Origin: Silurus meridionalis
Taxonomy: Eukaryota; Chordata; Actinopteri; Siluriformes; Siluridae
Reading direction: 5' to 3'
Assembly (NCBI RefSeq): GCF_014805685.1
Contig: NC_060892.1
Location: forward strand, 6,618,490-6,682,489
Length of the DNA stretch: 64,000 nucleotides
Shown here: one piece after another, positions 11,581-21,959 of the stretch
Position numbering within the stretch: position 1 is the stretch's first letter
Layout: every line of letters begins with the position of its first letter
Notes under the pieces: model-generated
What the model was told of the DNA's origin: nothing
Databases searched by the model: none
What the model saw: the letters and a program-made list of their open reading frames with translations, nothing else
Translations under genes and position numbers: made by a program

Positions 11581-11699
11581 AATCTGAGATTTGATGTTTG
11601 ACATTTGCTTGTTTTTTTTTGTTTTTTTTGCTAACAAGCTAATATGCTCAGAACTAATAAATAATGTTAATTAAAAAAAGAGATTGAGGTAAACAAGAA

Positions 11700-11880
11700 A
11701 GTGGTAGCTGGGTATTTACAGACACTGGACATTGAATATCTGATTTCAAATCCCAATATCACCAAGATGCCACTGCTCAGCCCTTGAACAAAGCCCTTAA
11801 ACCGTAGCGGCTCAGCTGTATAAATGACATACTTGAAAGCCACTTTGGATAAGGGCATCTGCCAAATGCTAAATGTATTG
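11700..11880 (+). mobile_element. tRNA-derived SINE with body and tail
   Basis: A degraded head is followed by CCACTGCTCAGCCCTTGAAC and the tail block CTTTGGATAAGGGCATCTGC before AAATGCTAAATG, a 3' block seen in many fish SINEs. Confidence 0.65.
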
Positions 11881-12267
11881 TAGAATATTTTAATCTAGGC
11901 CACAAATAACATCCAGTTCTTGATGCCATATGGATACATTGGTTCTGAAAGTGATTTTCAACCTCAGGAAGTGGAGTTTTGTAAATAATAATACGGAATA
12001 AAATTCCTCCCTGTGGATGTACATGAATGGGTAAATATTCTGTATGCTAAAAATGCTACGTTACCAAAAAATAATTATATGATTACAAAATTAACGATGC
12101 CGTGTAAAGCAAATATGGTTGAAAATGATTACACGTATATAAACATAATTCAGTCAATGATGTACTACACCTTTTCCATTATCATTAACAGTCAAAAGGA
12201 TATCATGAATAAGAATGAGCCTGTGTTTAATTCATTTGATTCTAATACATTAGAATGTAGTACAGGA
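11881..12267. other. Intergenic DNA, nothing recognised
   Basis: Complex AT-rich sequence; an 87-codon frame at 12013-12276 has no recognised domain. Confidence 0.45.
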
Positions 12268-12440
12268 AACTGGTAGCCAAATGGTTAAGGCTCTGGATTA
12301 CTGATTGGTTGGGTTCGAGCCCCAGTACTGCTAAACTGCCACTGTTGAGCCCTTGAGTAAGGCCCTTAACCCAATCTGCTCTAGGGGGGCTGCATCATGG
12401 CTGACCCCAGCTTCCTAACAAGCAGAAATATTCAACGAAA
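12268..12440 (+). mobile_element. tRNA-derived SINE, well-preserved head
   Basis: An A-box-like TGGTAGCCAAATGGTTAAGG and a B-box GGTTCGAGCCC (12312-12322) mark a polymerase III promoter. The body CCACTGTTGAGCCCTTGAGT plus AAGGCCCTTAACCC follows. Other copies lie at 0.5, 1.9, 5.3, 7.2, 10.5, 11.5, 11.7, 40.9 and 54.7 kb. Confidence 0.75.
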
Positions 12441-12857
12441 AAAGTTACATTGTGCTGTAATGTATATGTTGTTATGTAAAAGTGTGAGGAAAGAAGAAAG
12501 GACGGTCAGTGAACAGGCTCTTTATAGCTGCTATAATGTAAGTGAAAACATGTAACTGTAAAACAAATCGATCTCTAATAAATGAAAAAAATTATTGTTA
12601 TTTTGGCTGTGTAAACAGAAAAAAAAACACTGCCAGGTGATAACAGTAACTCTGCTCCATAACAGCACCACACACACAATTGTATTCCTTTACCCCTACT
12701 TTCTCTCTCTCTTTTTTTAAAGGAGGAATTCAATTAACCTAACAAAAAACCCACACTGAATCTGTTTTTTCATCAAATGAATAACACATGGATTGTGTCT
12801 GTTCTCACAAATGATCAGGACAATCCAATTTGAGCTGAGACAGGGGCCATGACCTCC

Positions 12858-12859
<2 letters not shown>

Positions 12860-12951
<92 letters not shown>
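12860..12951 (+). repeat. (CT)n(CA)n compound microsatellite
   Basis: About 45 bp of CT joined to 47 bp of CA. Confidence 0.95.
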
Positions 12952-12955
<4 letters not shown>

Positions 12956-12959
12956 CCAT

Positions 12960-13560
12960 TCAACCGTTTAAGAAGTTCACATTGTGACAGTGAGTGACAG
13001 GCTTCTGTTTCCCCTCGATTACTGATTCAGCTCAGTCCACAGGGGGAAAGTGTGGGGTCTGAAGTGTCTCCCGGCCTCTATACAACACTAGCCATAAAAC
13101 ACTCACACACACAGACACACACATACACATGCATTAGCACTAAGAACATACTCATGCATATGGAAATGAAACGCCCCGGCATTCATATAGTGGTCAATTA
13201 GCATGCTGTGATTAGACCTCGAGTACAGCCTGAAGCGTAGCTGCTTTCTATCATTTCAATCGGTTTAGTCAACGATCATTAATACCGTCGGTCATGCGAT
13301 TTGCTGATTAATTAATGTAGTTTCACGAGCCACCATGCTAATCCTCCAAATCTGGGATCCATTTTTGTCCCTCTTCAACATAAACTTTTTTGCTCAATAA
13401 TCAGATTTGCGTGTTGTTATTAGGCATTATTAGACACTCGTAATCTGTGTGCACCTGTGCGAGCTAATTAGCCATGCTGCTATTTTGATTGAAGTCATTA
13501 TTTCCTGCTTTAGAGATTTAATAGTGAACTGAAGCATTAGAGCTGCTAGGGGACAAAACG
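12960..13560. promoter_or_regulatory. Enhancer-like island, 6.5-7 kb upstream of sox2
   Basis: About 600 bp of complex sequence, free of simple repeats except a short CA run at 13100, between two microsatellites. It holds POU-like ATGCATAT (about 13154), several homeodomain cores (CAATTAGCATG, GATTAATTAATG, AGCTAATTAGCCATG) and CACCTGTG. The style resembles deeply conserved vertebrate developmental enhancers. Conservation was not tested. Confidence 0.4.
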
Positions 13561-13666
13561 CTGTGCAGTGGATTACTGTCAATGTGAAGAGAGAGAGAAA
13601 AAACTTCGTATATGTACAGATAGATATTTTTAAAAAAAATCAAAATATCAAGTAACTTATTATTGG

Positions 13667-13668
<2 letters not shown>

Positions 13669-13721
<53 letters not shown>
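13669..13721 (+). repeat. (GT)n microsatellite
   Basis: A 53-bp GT run separating two enhancer-like islands. Confidence 0.95.
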
Positions 13722-13722
<1 letters not shown>

Positions 13723-14039
13723 TGATAACCAGCAACAATGTGGTTTGATGTCCAGTTCCTGGGGTTTAAAAAAGTGATGGCACTAAAATTGTCCAATATC
13801 ATTCTCAACCTGTCTTGCATGTGTTTTTAAGTTTCCTATTTTCACCTTCAGATTCATTGTAACAGTTCAAATTTTTCTATTATTTAATAAAAATGGGAGG
13901 AGCTGGTGAGAAAACTTTTTTTTTTTGCAGCTGCTATAACATAAGTAAGAACTGTTTTCCAAATAATTCACAACATCCCATGTAACTCTGAATGAATAAA
14001 AATCGATACGTCATTAATTAATGAACAAAATCTGTTATC

Positions 14040-14340
14040 CTCTCTAATGTAAAGGGAATGAAGCCTTGCAGGATGTACTGCCATGAGAAAACAAATTGTG
14101 GCTTATCGTTAAAGTGTTCGTCTTAAAAAGATCTCGTCTCCTTTTGGATCTGTGGCACATTTTGTATCTGCGGCTTAATCATTTTTGAACAGTTTAGCAT
14201 AACGATAGAGCTATTTCGGTATATCATTTATATACCATCATTACAGGATGCTGTCACAGCCTCAGAGTGAAGGATGAAAAGCATTCCACAAGACCTCCTT
14301 GTGCAGAGCGTAATTAGGGAAAGATACATTCTAATGCTGA
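14040..14340. promoter_or_regulatory. Enhancer-like island
   Basis: Complex sequence with SOX-like AAACAAATTGTGG, GGCTTAATCATTTTTG and GCGTAATTAGGG homeodomain cores, bounded by simple-repeat-rich DNA. Confidence 0.3.
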
Positions 14341-14369
14341 TTGAAACGCTGAAGTTTTTTTTTTTGTTT

Positions 14370-14487
14370 AATGTGTGTGTGTGTGTGTGTGTGTGCGTGC
14401 GTGTTTATATACCAGTTGAATGCATGGATTTTTAATTGCATGTAAAAATAGATGACAAGGCTGCAGAAGGTGGCCTTGAAAATCCAA

Positions 14488-14541
<54 letters not shown>

Positions 14542-14637
14542 AACAATAGGCTTACCTTTAGAGGAATATTGGCCTAAATTTCACGAGGATGTACAATGAC
14601 ATGTTGCACATCACACTACATATGATATGCTACTCTA

Positions 14638-14710
<73 letters not shown>

Positions 14711-14727
14711 TGTGTGTGTGTGTGTGT
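14370..14727. repeat. Block of GT, CT and AT/GT microsatellites
   Basis: GT at 14372-14393, CT at about 14490-14538 and AT at 14642-14712 running into GT at 14711-14727, with AT-rich spacers. Confidence 0.9.
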
Positions 14728-14825
14728 AATGTTATAATATAGCACTCTTCTGTACCTGTCCATGTTCAGTGTTCCAAATATCCACAATTTGAAGGTTATT
14801 TATATAATAAAAGAAAAAAAGGCAA

Positions 14826-15168
14826 CACGTGCAAAAAAAAAAAGGAATCACGTGATGTTCAATGACCAGGAATTCTTGCCACGAGTGACAAGCGTTAGAA
14901 ATTGCACGTGATCAAATTAAAATGTAAACGCAAAAGAATCACGTGATAATTGGAGTCAGGTGGAAATCACGTGAGATCATTTCACGTGGAAATCAAGGAC
15001 TTAATTAGACAACGTAGGCAAAACAACAAAATAGAGGAAGTGTGTAGTGTGGTATAGAAAAAAAGCCTAAACAAAATATCTTCCCAAACATAAATAGATT
15101 TTATAGAAGCAGGCAATTTTGTTATCGTCACGTGTAAAATGGAAAGCCGTGACTGCAAAACACACGTG
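14826..15168. promoter_or_regulatory. Homotypic cluster of eight CACGTG E-boxes
   Basis: CACGTG occurs at 14826, 14849, 14905, 14940, 14968, 14983, 15129 and 15163. Three are the extended palindrome TCACGTGA (14848, 14939, 14967). The spacers are unlike each other, so this is not a simple tandem repeat. CACGTG is the core site of bHLH-ZIP factors (USF, MYC/MAX, MITF/TFE) and of HES/HEY and CLOCK-type factors. It lies 4.9 kb upstream of the sox2 start codon. Confidence 0.6.
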
Positions 15169-15170
15169 AC

Positions 15171-15210
15171 TATAAAAAGTCACCTGCTGCTTTAAGGTTA
15201 CCTTTCAGTC
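15171..15210 (+). promoter_or_regulatory. TATA/initiator-like core promoter
   Basis: TATAAAAA at 15171 begins 3 bp after the last CACGTG site, and an initiator-like TCAGTC (15205-15210) follows 36 bp after the first T. This could start a + strand non-coding transcript, for example a sox2ot isoform. The spacing is slightly long, so the call is tentative. Confidence 0.3.
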
Positions 15211-15489
15211 AGTGTGTGTTTACGTGTTTGTTTTAGATTTGTTTTTATTCCTCTTTCGCATTGCGAATCCATTTGCAGAGAACATTTCATCCACAATAGC
15301 CAGTGAAAAATATTTTGCATAAATAATAGAACAAAATTAAGAGGATGAAGAGGGGAAAAATAAAGAGAAGGGTGTAAAAGATATAAATAAGTTGAAAAGC
15401 TAAAATAAGAAAATAAATAAACAATAAATAGATGTTATTAGATTTAAAAAAATATATAAAAATAATAAAAAAGATTATCAAAGTGTTCT

Positions 15490-15780
15490 TTGGCTGCTCT
15501 TTGAGAACCCATTAGCTCAGGGCTGCTTTTGTTGCTCCTTTACAAAAGTGAACAAAAATGGCTTTAGATTTTTGTGCTTTTTTTATATTGTGGTTCAGAG
15601 ACACACAAAGAGAAGCGTGTTATTGTATTAGAAATAAAAGAACCATCTGTGCCAGAAAACAATGGCTTCAAATTATCTTTGAATGGCCGCCGAATAAAAA
15701 AAAAGGAAGATAAAGCTTTTATTTCCTTCTCATTATGTTTGGAGGAGAGGGGGTGGCAGTGCTGCTCTAGCTAACTGACT
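15490..15780. promoter_or_regulatory. Enhancer-like block upstream of the candidate exon
   Basis: Complex, non-repetitive sequence contains a SOX-like AACAATGG (15658), a TCF/LEF-like ATCTTTGAAT (about 15677) and several CTTTG/TTGTT cores. It contrasts with A-rich sequence just upstream. The regulatory call rests on motif content and complexity only. Confidence 0.3.
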
Positions 15781-15823
15781 TTTTTGTTGTTCTTGATGCA
15801 TTCTTGCCCCTTTTTTCCCCCAG

Positions 15824-16021
15824 ATTGTGTATGGACATAAAACGGCTTTTTCCCGTTGCAGATGCGCGCAGAGAGAGAACGAGTGCGACAGAGGAGCGAA
15901 AGGAGCGGGCAGCAGAGCGCGGCTCTGCCGGGAGGAGGGCGCCGGAGAGCGGCCACAGCTCACACATTTCCCCGCTGGACCGCTGGAGGATGCTGATCCG
16001 AGCCGGAGCTTCGGGTTGACG
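15824..16021 (+). ncRNA. Candidate non-coding exon (possible sox2ot exon)
   Basis: A CTAAC branch-point-like sequence and a long pyrimidine tract end in CAG at 15821-15823; a second acceptor ends at 15861. The body is GC- and CpG-rich, unlike its flanks, and ends at a donor-like ACG|GTAACA (GT at 16022). SOX2OT runs on the same strand as SOX2 and has exons flanking it, so the position fits. Reading frames on both strands reflect GC content and match no protein I know. No transcript evidence is available here. Confidence 0.35.
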
Positions 16022-16337
16022 GTAACAAAAATAAATATGCTAATTATATACACAATATATGCTGACTTCACAAAGCGCATAGGCTTCTACACTACTGAAT
16101 ATACATATAGGCTAATTACCTTATAAACAGTTTAATAATAATAAATACACTTCCTGTTAGCGCTGATTTCAGCCGGTTTAGTAGACAGATTTATAATATA
16201 AATCTTATGGCTCTGATATAATACATGTTTTTTATATTGTTATTATTCTTGACATTATCATTTTATAAAAATGCACTCCAAATTGCAGAGTAAATTTTTC
16301 TATTTAAATACATAGATGATAAGAGCATTAAGAAAGA

Positions 16338-16343
<6 letters not shown>

Positions 16344-16430
<87 letters not shown>
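16344..16430 (+). repeat. (CA)n(TA)n compound microsatellite
   Basis: About 28 bp of CA passes directly into about 58 bp of TA. Confidence 0.95.
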
Positions 16431-16432
<2 letters not shown>

Positions 16433-16698
16433 TCCTTTTATTTACAGAAAAAAAAAAACACAATTACGTTTTGAAAAGTTTTAAGTTTTGCCGGAAGTTT
16501 TCAATTGGCGCTTGAGGTGTCAGGGGGCGGGGAGTCATTTGATTGATTAAGAAACATTGAACTTCCTGTTCAATTAAACTCACAAAAGAGCTACAGATCG
16601 CACTGGCTGCAGGACCCAAACTTTTGTCAAAAAAAATCAAACATATAAATAAAACTTAAAAAATATTTTTTCTCATTTAAAATTCTACAATATAAAGT

Positions 16699-16702
<4 letters not shown>

Positions 16703-16764
<62 letters not shown>

Positions 16765-16867
16765 CAACAATCTGCGTTTGGAAGCATTTTCCTCTCATCA
16801 TTTTATCATTGCTTTTCAAATCTGTGATTCAGCAGCATTTGCCATTTTTCTGCTCTCCAAATTATGG

Positions 16868-16935
<68 letters not shown>
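16703..16935. repeat. Two (TA)n arrays
   Basis: TA at 16703-16761 and again at 16871-16935, separated by 110 bp of complex sequence. Confidence 0.95.
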
Positions 16936-16942
<7 letters not shown>

Positions 16943-17135
16943 ATACAGTACTATTTACTTCGATATTGTGTAAATTGATGATAGTTATCATTTAAAAATG
17001 CTTCCATAATCGTTACACAAAATAAATGTGTCGTATCCATGTTTTTTCTTTAAAATAATTATTTTATAATGCGTTTTTTGCATATTGTTCTTGATCTACT
17101 TCTGGTTTATGGAAGCATATTTAGAGTCTGCAGTA

Positions 17136-17156
17136 AGCGCGACCCCTAGTGGACAA
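17136..17156 (-). promoter_or_regulatory. CTCF-like site, - orientation
   Basis: GCGACCCCTAGTGGA reads on the minus strand as TCCACTAGGGGTCGC, about 13 of 15 matches to the CTCF core. With the + site at 18.59 kb it forms a divergent pair 1.4 kb apart. Confidence 0.3.
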
Positions 17157-17161
17157 TATTG

Positions 17162-17167
<6 letters not shown>

Positions 17168-17211
<44 letters not shown>

Positions 17212-17396
17212 AGACAGACAGACAGACAGACAGAGACACACGCACGCACACACACAGAAACAGAATCACACACACAGAAACACAACCTTTCCAACTCTCT
17301 GGCCTGCTGATATTTCTTTTAGATTTCATTTCACAAATATGTTTTATTAATTCCAAGCATAATGCAAAAACATGTTTTAATGTTGTAAATGTTTGG

Positions 17397-17461
<65 letters not shown>
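17168..17461 (+). repeat. GA, ACAG and GATA microsatellites
   Basis: GA at 17168-17208, ACAG units to about 17235, CA-rich to 17283, then a 64-bp GATA array at 17398-17461. Confidence 0.92.
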
Positions 17462-17693
17462 GGATACTGCATGGTTTTTGCCTGCATGATTTTTTGTGTT
17501 TGTCTTACTTAAACAGGCAAGTAATATTAGTGCAAAAAGGTCAGTTTAAAAGTTATATGATTTGTGTGTGTGTGTTTGTGTTAGTATGAATGTGAGTGAG
17601 TGAATTAGTAAAGCTCTAGCTAACAAGAACACACACTCTAAGAGTGATGCGGTTTCCCTGCTGGGCATCACATTTCCATAAGCAGATTAGGAG

Positions 17694-17696
<3 letters not shown>

Positions 17697-17753
<57 letters not shown>

Positions 17754-17824
17754 AAGAGAAGGTGTGAGGGGATTTAGACATGCATCATATATGTTTAAAT
17801 CAAAGTGGCTGAAGTCTAGGTTGT

Positions 17825-17880
<56 letters not shown>

Positions 17881-17901
17881 ACATAAACATGCCATCACAG
17901 A

Positions 17902-17932
<31 letters not shown>
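17697..17932 (+). repeat. GA, GT and CA microsatellite block
   Basis: GA at 17697-17750, GT at 17822-17849, GA/CAGA to 17880 and CA at 17903-17932. Long frames over it are artefacts. Confidence 0.92.
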
Positions 17933-17936
<4 letters not shown>

Positions 17937-19379
17937 TGTGTTTTTTTCCCATATATCTTATCCCTTATTTAGGCATAAGATATAAAGGAAATTTGTCTAC
18001 ATTCAAAATCTTTCATAAAGAGCAGTTAATTGTACTAAACTGAGCAACGTCTATATATGATGAGACATCAGTCTGTAAACACATGCAGCAAAAGTCTCAG
18101 GTTCAATACTATATACAATATTTTTTCTTGGGGAATCTGATCGAGTTTTTCTGGAGGTTTAGACTGCCAAGCTAATAGGTGCTCTATTACATAATATATT
18201 ACACTCTTTACTCACATACAAAATATATTCATTCATAAAACCTCTAAGACAAAATTTATATTTAAAAATGATGGAATCTTGCATGGTTTTGTAAAATCAT
18301 TTTTTATCTAAATAGGAAATATTGTATTATTAGAGATTTTTTCATATGAAAACAATCATTTACTTATTCTCATTATGGAAAAAAAACAGTTCTTTAATAT
18401 TCATTCACAAAACTAGCTTAACTTTTCTTGGTTTTATAGAGACAGTGGCACATCACGTTATTAAATACTTATATGGACAGTTGACTTTGCATTAGTGTAG
18501 TATATAAAATAGACATTTTATTATAAGCATCCTGCCAAAAAAAATCCTGCATGGAAGCATGTTTGTATTTTTGAGTGAACCCTGGACAGAAGAGGGCGCT
18601 GTTGACGCGTTTTATCAATTAAAAGTTCCCTACACATGTTCTAACAATCAGTCTGTTCTGCAAGTCGTTTTGTTTCCCCTTGAGATTTTCTGAGATTTTC
18701 CTCTTATGGGTTTAGAGTTTTGTATTTATTAAGCAAACACAGACAACAGCCGAGTCTTGATATTATCTTTAGATTAACTCCTATATCTACAAGCAGTTTT
18801 TTGAAAATGTGTAGTGCGCAAAAGTAAGTGCACCTGCTGTGTATCATCCATTACTAAAGTTATTAAGTTTGGAATCTTGAAGCTGTTTCGGGGGGAAAAG
18901 CACTAACCCCCTTTATTTATTTTTTTTGCTTTTTATTCATTCATAGCTTTTCTACTTTGTTTGTGGATAAATTCAATCTCTTCCGACAGAGATCATGTTA
19001 ATAGTCAATATTTATTTTGTTGCTTTTTTTTGTTCTGGCTGATGTACCGACAACATCCCGGACAAAAAAAAACTGCTTATTTTGTTATGAACGACATCAG
19101 ATTGGATTCACACGCATCCAGACGCACAAAAGAAGAAAATACACGTGCAAGTGGGATAACGGCATGATAAAAAAAATATATATAAGTTTATTAATAGTGG
19201 GCTCCCTCCAAATTATACATATAATTACAAGTTTGTTAAATGCAAAGTAAAGATTTCTCATAGCATTTTAGGCAGCTGTTGATGTAAATTAGCTTGAAAA
19301 TTGCTTTATTTTACTTTGAAAAAGTTTTTTTTATCAGTCGCATAAATACGCATTTTATTTCTAAGTGTGATTCACGTGA
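17933..19379. other. AT-rich DNA upstream of the sox2 promoter
   Basis: Only the CTCF-like site at 18.59 kb stands out. Short frames here resemble no protein I know. Confidence 0.5.
18584..18606 (+). promoter_or_regulatory. CTCF-like site, + orientation
   Basis: ACAGAAGAGGGCGCTG matches 13 of 15 positions of the CTCF core CCASYAGRKGGCRSY by eye. It lies about 1.1 kb upstream of the sox2 start site. Occupancy is unknown. Confidence 0.35.
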
Positions 19380-19720
19380 TTCAAATAGAAAGTCGAAAAC
19401 AGAGCTACAGTCTACAGATACAATCCAGTCTACAGATGTTATATATCCATCCTAAAATATATCCAACCTGTTAATCCTGACATCAAGCCCAGGTTCATGT
19501 CGTCATAATTCGTTTTTCAGCAGATTTTTGTTTTTGTTTTTTTTCTTTTTTTTACTGAAATCTTTGCCATGATGAAACTCTTTCAGTGAGTTAGTGCTGT
19601 GGCTGCCTCGCTGCCGAAGAGCCCACTGGCCCCGCCCATTTATGCTAATCGACCCACCCAGGCGCGCTGTGATTGGCCAGGTGGAAACCCATTTATATTC
19701 GCAGTGACAGTCGCTCCATG
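19380..19720 (+). promoter_or_regulatory. sox2: sox2 proximal promoter
   Basis: Immediately upstream of the inferred start site lie a GC box (CCCCGCCC, 19630-19637), an octamer-like ATGCTAAT (19642-19649), a reverse CCAAT box (GATTGG, 19671-19676) and a TATA-like TTTATATTC (19692-19700), about 25 bp before the start. Spacing and order fit a RNA polymerase II core promoter. Factor assignments are from motif match only. Confidence 0.75.
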
Positions 19721-20020
19721 AATGGTTGTCTATTAACTTGTTCAAAAAGTATCAGGAGTTGTCAAGGCTTGTGGCTTGTGGAAGAGGGGAAAACGGAGTT
19801 TTGATTTCTTTAAGACTCAGAAAGAAGTTTTGTGAGCGTGAGAGGACTTTTTTTTTTTCCACCGGGAGCAAAAGAGAAAGAAGAGAGAGATTTTTGTTTT
19901 TGTTTTGTTTTGTTTTTTACCACGAAAGAGTTTGGAACTTTTGTAATTTTTGTTGTTTTATTTTTTTTTACTTTCGTTTGCTCGGTCGAGGAAGAGTTCT
20001 CCCTCAAACCGGCGTTTTAA
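19720..20020 (+). other. sox2: sox2 5' untranslated region
   Basis: From 19721 the sequence reads AATGGTTGTCTATTAACTTG and continues through a TATCAGGAGTTGTCAAGGC block, which I recognise as the start of the mammalian SOX2 mRNA. This places the start site at about 19720 and gives a leader near 300 nt. The rest is purine- and T-rich with long T runs. A four-codon upstream frame (ATG at 19722, stop ending 19736) sits at the extreme 5' end. Confidence 0.8.
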
Positions 20021-21016
20021 ATGTACAACATGATGGAGACCGAGTTGAAACCCAATCCCGGGGGTAATAACACCGGCACCGGGAACACCGGAGGCGGCAC
20101 ACCGGGACAGAAGAACAGTCCGGAGCGCGTAAAGAGGCCCATGAACGCGTTCATGGTGTGGTCCCGCGGCCAGCGGCGAAAAATGGCCCAAGAGAACCCG
20201 AAGATGCACAACTCTGAGATCAGTAAGAGGCTGGGCGCCGAGTGGAAGCTGCTGTCCGAGTCTGAGAAGCGGCCGTTCATCGACGAGGCCAAGCGGTTGC
20301 GCGCTCTGCACATGAAGGAGCACCCGGACTACAAGTACCGGCCGCGGCGGAAGACCAAGACGCTCATGAAGAAGGACAAGTACGCGCTGCCCGGCGGGCT
20401 CCTGGCACCGGGCGGCGGTGGCGGTGGAAACCTGGGTGGTAACGGCATGAGCGCCGGCGTAGGCTCGGGCCTCGGCGGCCTCGGAGTCAACCTTGGGGTC
20501 AACCAGAGGATGGACGCGTACGCGCATATGAACGGCTGCTGGAGCAACGGGGGCTACGGCATGATGCAGGAGCAGCTGGGCTACGCAGCGGCGGCGAGTC
20601 CCATGCAGCAGCAGCAGCAGCACCACGTACACCGCTATGACATGAGCGCGCTGCAGCCGTACGGCTCCATGACGAGCGCGCAGACCTACATGAACGGCTC
20701 GCCCACGTATAGCATGTCGTCCTACCCGCAGCTCAGCTCAATGGGCTCGGCGGTGAAGTCCGAGGCCAGCTCGAGTCCACCCGCCGTCACGTCCGCGTCG
20801 CACGTCAGAGCCGCCGCCGCGCCCGCAAGCGCACACGCACCGCCACCGCCCTCGTGCCAAACCGGGGACCTGCGGGACATGATCAGCATGTATCTGCCCG
20901 GGGCGGAAGTGGCCGAGCAGACGGGCCAAAGCAGACTGCACCTGTCGCAACACTACCAGAGCGCACCTGTGCACGCAACCACGATTAACGGCACCATCCC
21001 GTTATCGCACATGTAA
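20021..21016 (+). CDS. sox2: SoxB1 HMG-box transcription factor Sox2
   Basis: Sox2 binds CATTGT-type sites in the minor groove, often with POU factors, and maintains pluripotent, neural and sensory progenitors in the nucleus. The 331-residue reading frame starts [10 protein letters not shown] and ends [10 protein letters not shown], both diagnostic of Sox2. The HMG box spans about residues 38-106, followed by basic RPRRKTK (nuclear localisation) and the group B block [17 protein letters not shown] (about 116-131). VKSE at 245-248 fits the known SUMO site. [13 protein letters not shown] and TLMKKDKY separate it from Sox3 and Sox1. Oddities: a Gly run at 131-136, an extra Cys at 173, five Gln at 196-200 and an Ala/Pro stretch at 263-277; zebrafish and human proteins are about 315-317 residues. 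The first ATG has a weak context (T at -3), while Met5 has A at -3 and G at +4, so leaky initiation is possible. The gene is intronless, as in the family, and GC-rich against AT-rich flanks. Confidence 0.99.
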   Translation: MYNMMETELKPNPGGNNTGTGNTGGGTPGQKNSPERVKRPMNAFMVWSRGQRRKMAQENPKMHNSEISKRLGAEWKLLSESEKRPFIDEAKRLRALHMKEHPDYKYRPRRKTKTLMKKDKYALPGGLLAPGGGGGGNLGGNGMSAGVGSGLGGLGVNLGVNQRMDAYAHMNGCWSNGGYGMMQEQLGYAAAASPMQQQQQHHVHRYDMSALQPYGSMTSAQTYMNGSPTYSMSSYPQLSSMGSAVKSEASSSPPAVTSASHVRAAAAPASAHAPPPPSCQTGDLRDMISMYLPGAEVAEQTGQSRLHLSQHYQSAPVHATTINGTIPLSHM

Positions 21017-21174
21017 ATTCACTTCTTTTTTGTTTTTTGTTTTTCCTTTTTTTTCTATCACACTGGACTCCTCTAGACTGGACTATATTAATTTTATTAT
21101 TATTTTTTTTGTACAGAATGTTTTTTCTTGGTGAGGGAAACTTTTAAAGGACTAAAGGAAAAAAGAACACAAGC

Positions 21175-21244
<70 letters not shown>

Positions 21245-21955
21245 ATTTAAATAAGAAACGGTAGGAACACCAACAAGGGTTGTTTTTTGTTTTTTGTTTT
21301 GTTTTTTTATTAAAAATCTATGAATTTCTTTGGAAATGGAAAATGTGTGTGCGTGGGATCGGGGGAAAAGGTATAGTAATCAATCAAATGTTTTATTATT
21401 GCAATCAACTTTTGTACAGTATTTATCAAAGAAACATAACAATCAGTTGTAATGTTTGTATAAAACTACACTAAAGAAGTTTTTTTATTAAGAAAGATAA
21501 TGACAGAATTGACACTTATCATACTCTAAAAACTGTGCAAAAAAAAAAAACCCCAAGAAGACCAGACAAAGTGGAAGTAAAGAGCAGGTCAGATTATTTC
21601 ATCCTGAGGGTTAAATATTACTAAACCAATTTAATTTAGTTTCAGATGACGAGCGCGTTAATTTATACCTTTTTTTGTTGCATCTCCAACCCTGCATCTG
21701 TTCAAGCTCTCGAGTTTGTGTTCTTTATTTTCTCATGGTTTTGTAAAAAAGTTCTGTATATTTTACTGTGAGTTTTTATTTTTCAAAAAAAAATTCCGTA
21801 GTTGTATTTTAAAGAATTGTGGCCTGTAGGCAAAATGCCAAACACGCGACATGTACATATCTGAACTAATAGCGACATAACAGTTACAACTTCAGATGAG
21901 GTTTTTTTTTTCAATATGCAGTTTGAAATGAATAAATTTTTGAAATTTGGATATT
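21017..21955 (+). other. sox2: sox2 3' untranslated region with poly(A) signal
   Basis: The 3' UTR is T-rich and contains a (TTTC)n microsatellite at 21175-21244. Two blocks resemble the distal mammalian SOX2 3' UTR from memory: CCGTAGTTGTATTTTAAAG near 21796 and the terminal CAATATGCAGTTTGAAATG followed by AATAAA at 21931-21936. That hexamer is the best poly(A) signal; cleavage would fall around 21950-21960. Confidence 0.75.
21175..21244 (+). repeat. (TTTC)n microsatellite in the sox2 3' UTR
   Basis: A nearly pure 70-bp TTTC tetranucleotide run lies within the inferred 3' UTR. Length variation would change the UTR without touching the coding region. Confidence 0.95.
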
Positions 21956-21959
21956 TGAA

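Noticed and set aside
15733..16126. Open frames on both strands near 15.8-16.1 kb
   Set aside because: GC-rich block open in several frames on both strands with no protein similarity; better read as a non-coding exon or CpG-rich element.
19726..20067. 113-codon frame over the sox2 leader
   Set aside because: Out of frame with sox2, low-complexity Phe-rich, no ATG in good context.
19958..20632. 224-codon frame antisense to sox2
   Set aside because: Shadow of a GC-rich coding sequence; no recognised domain.
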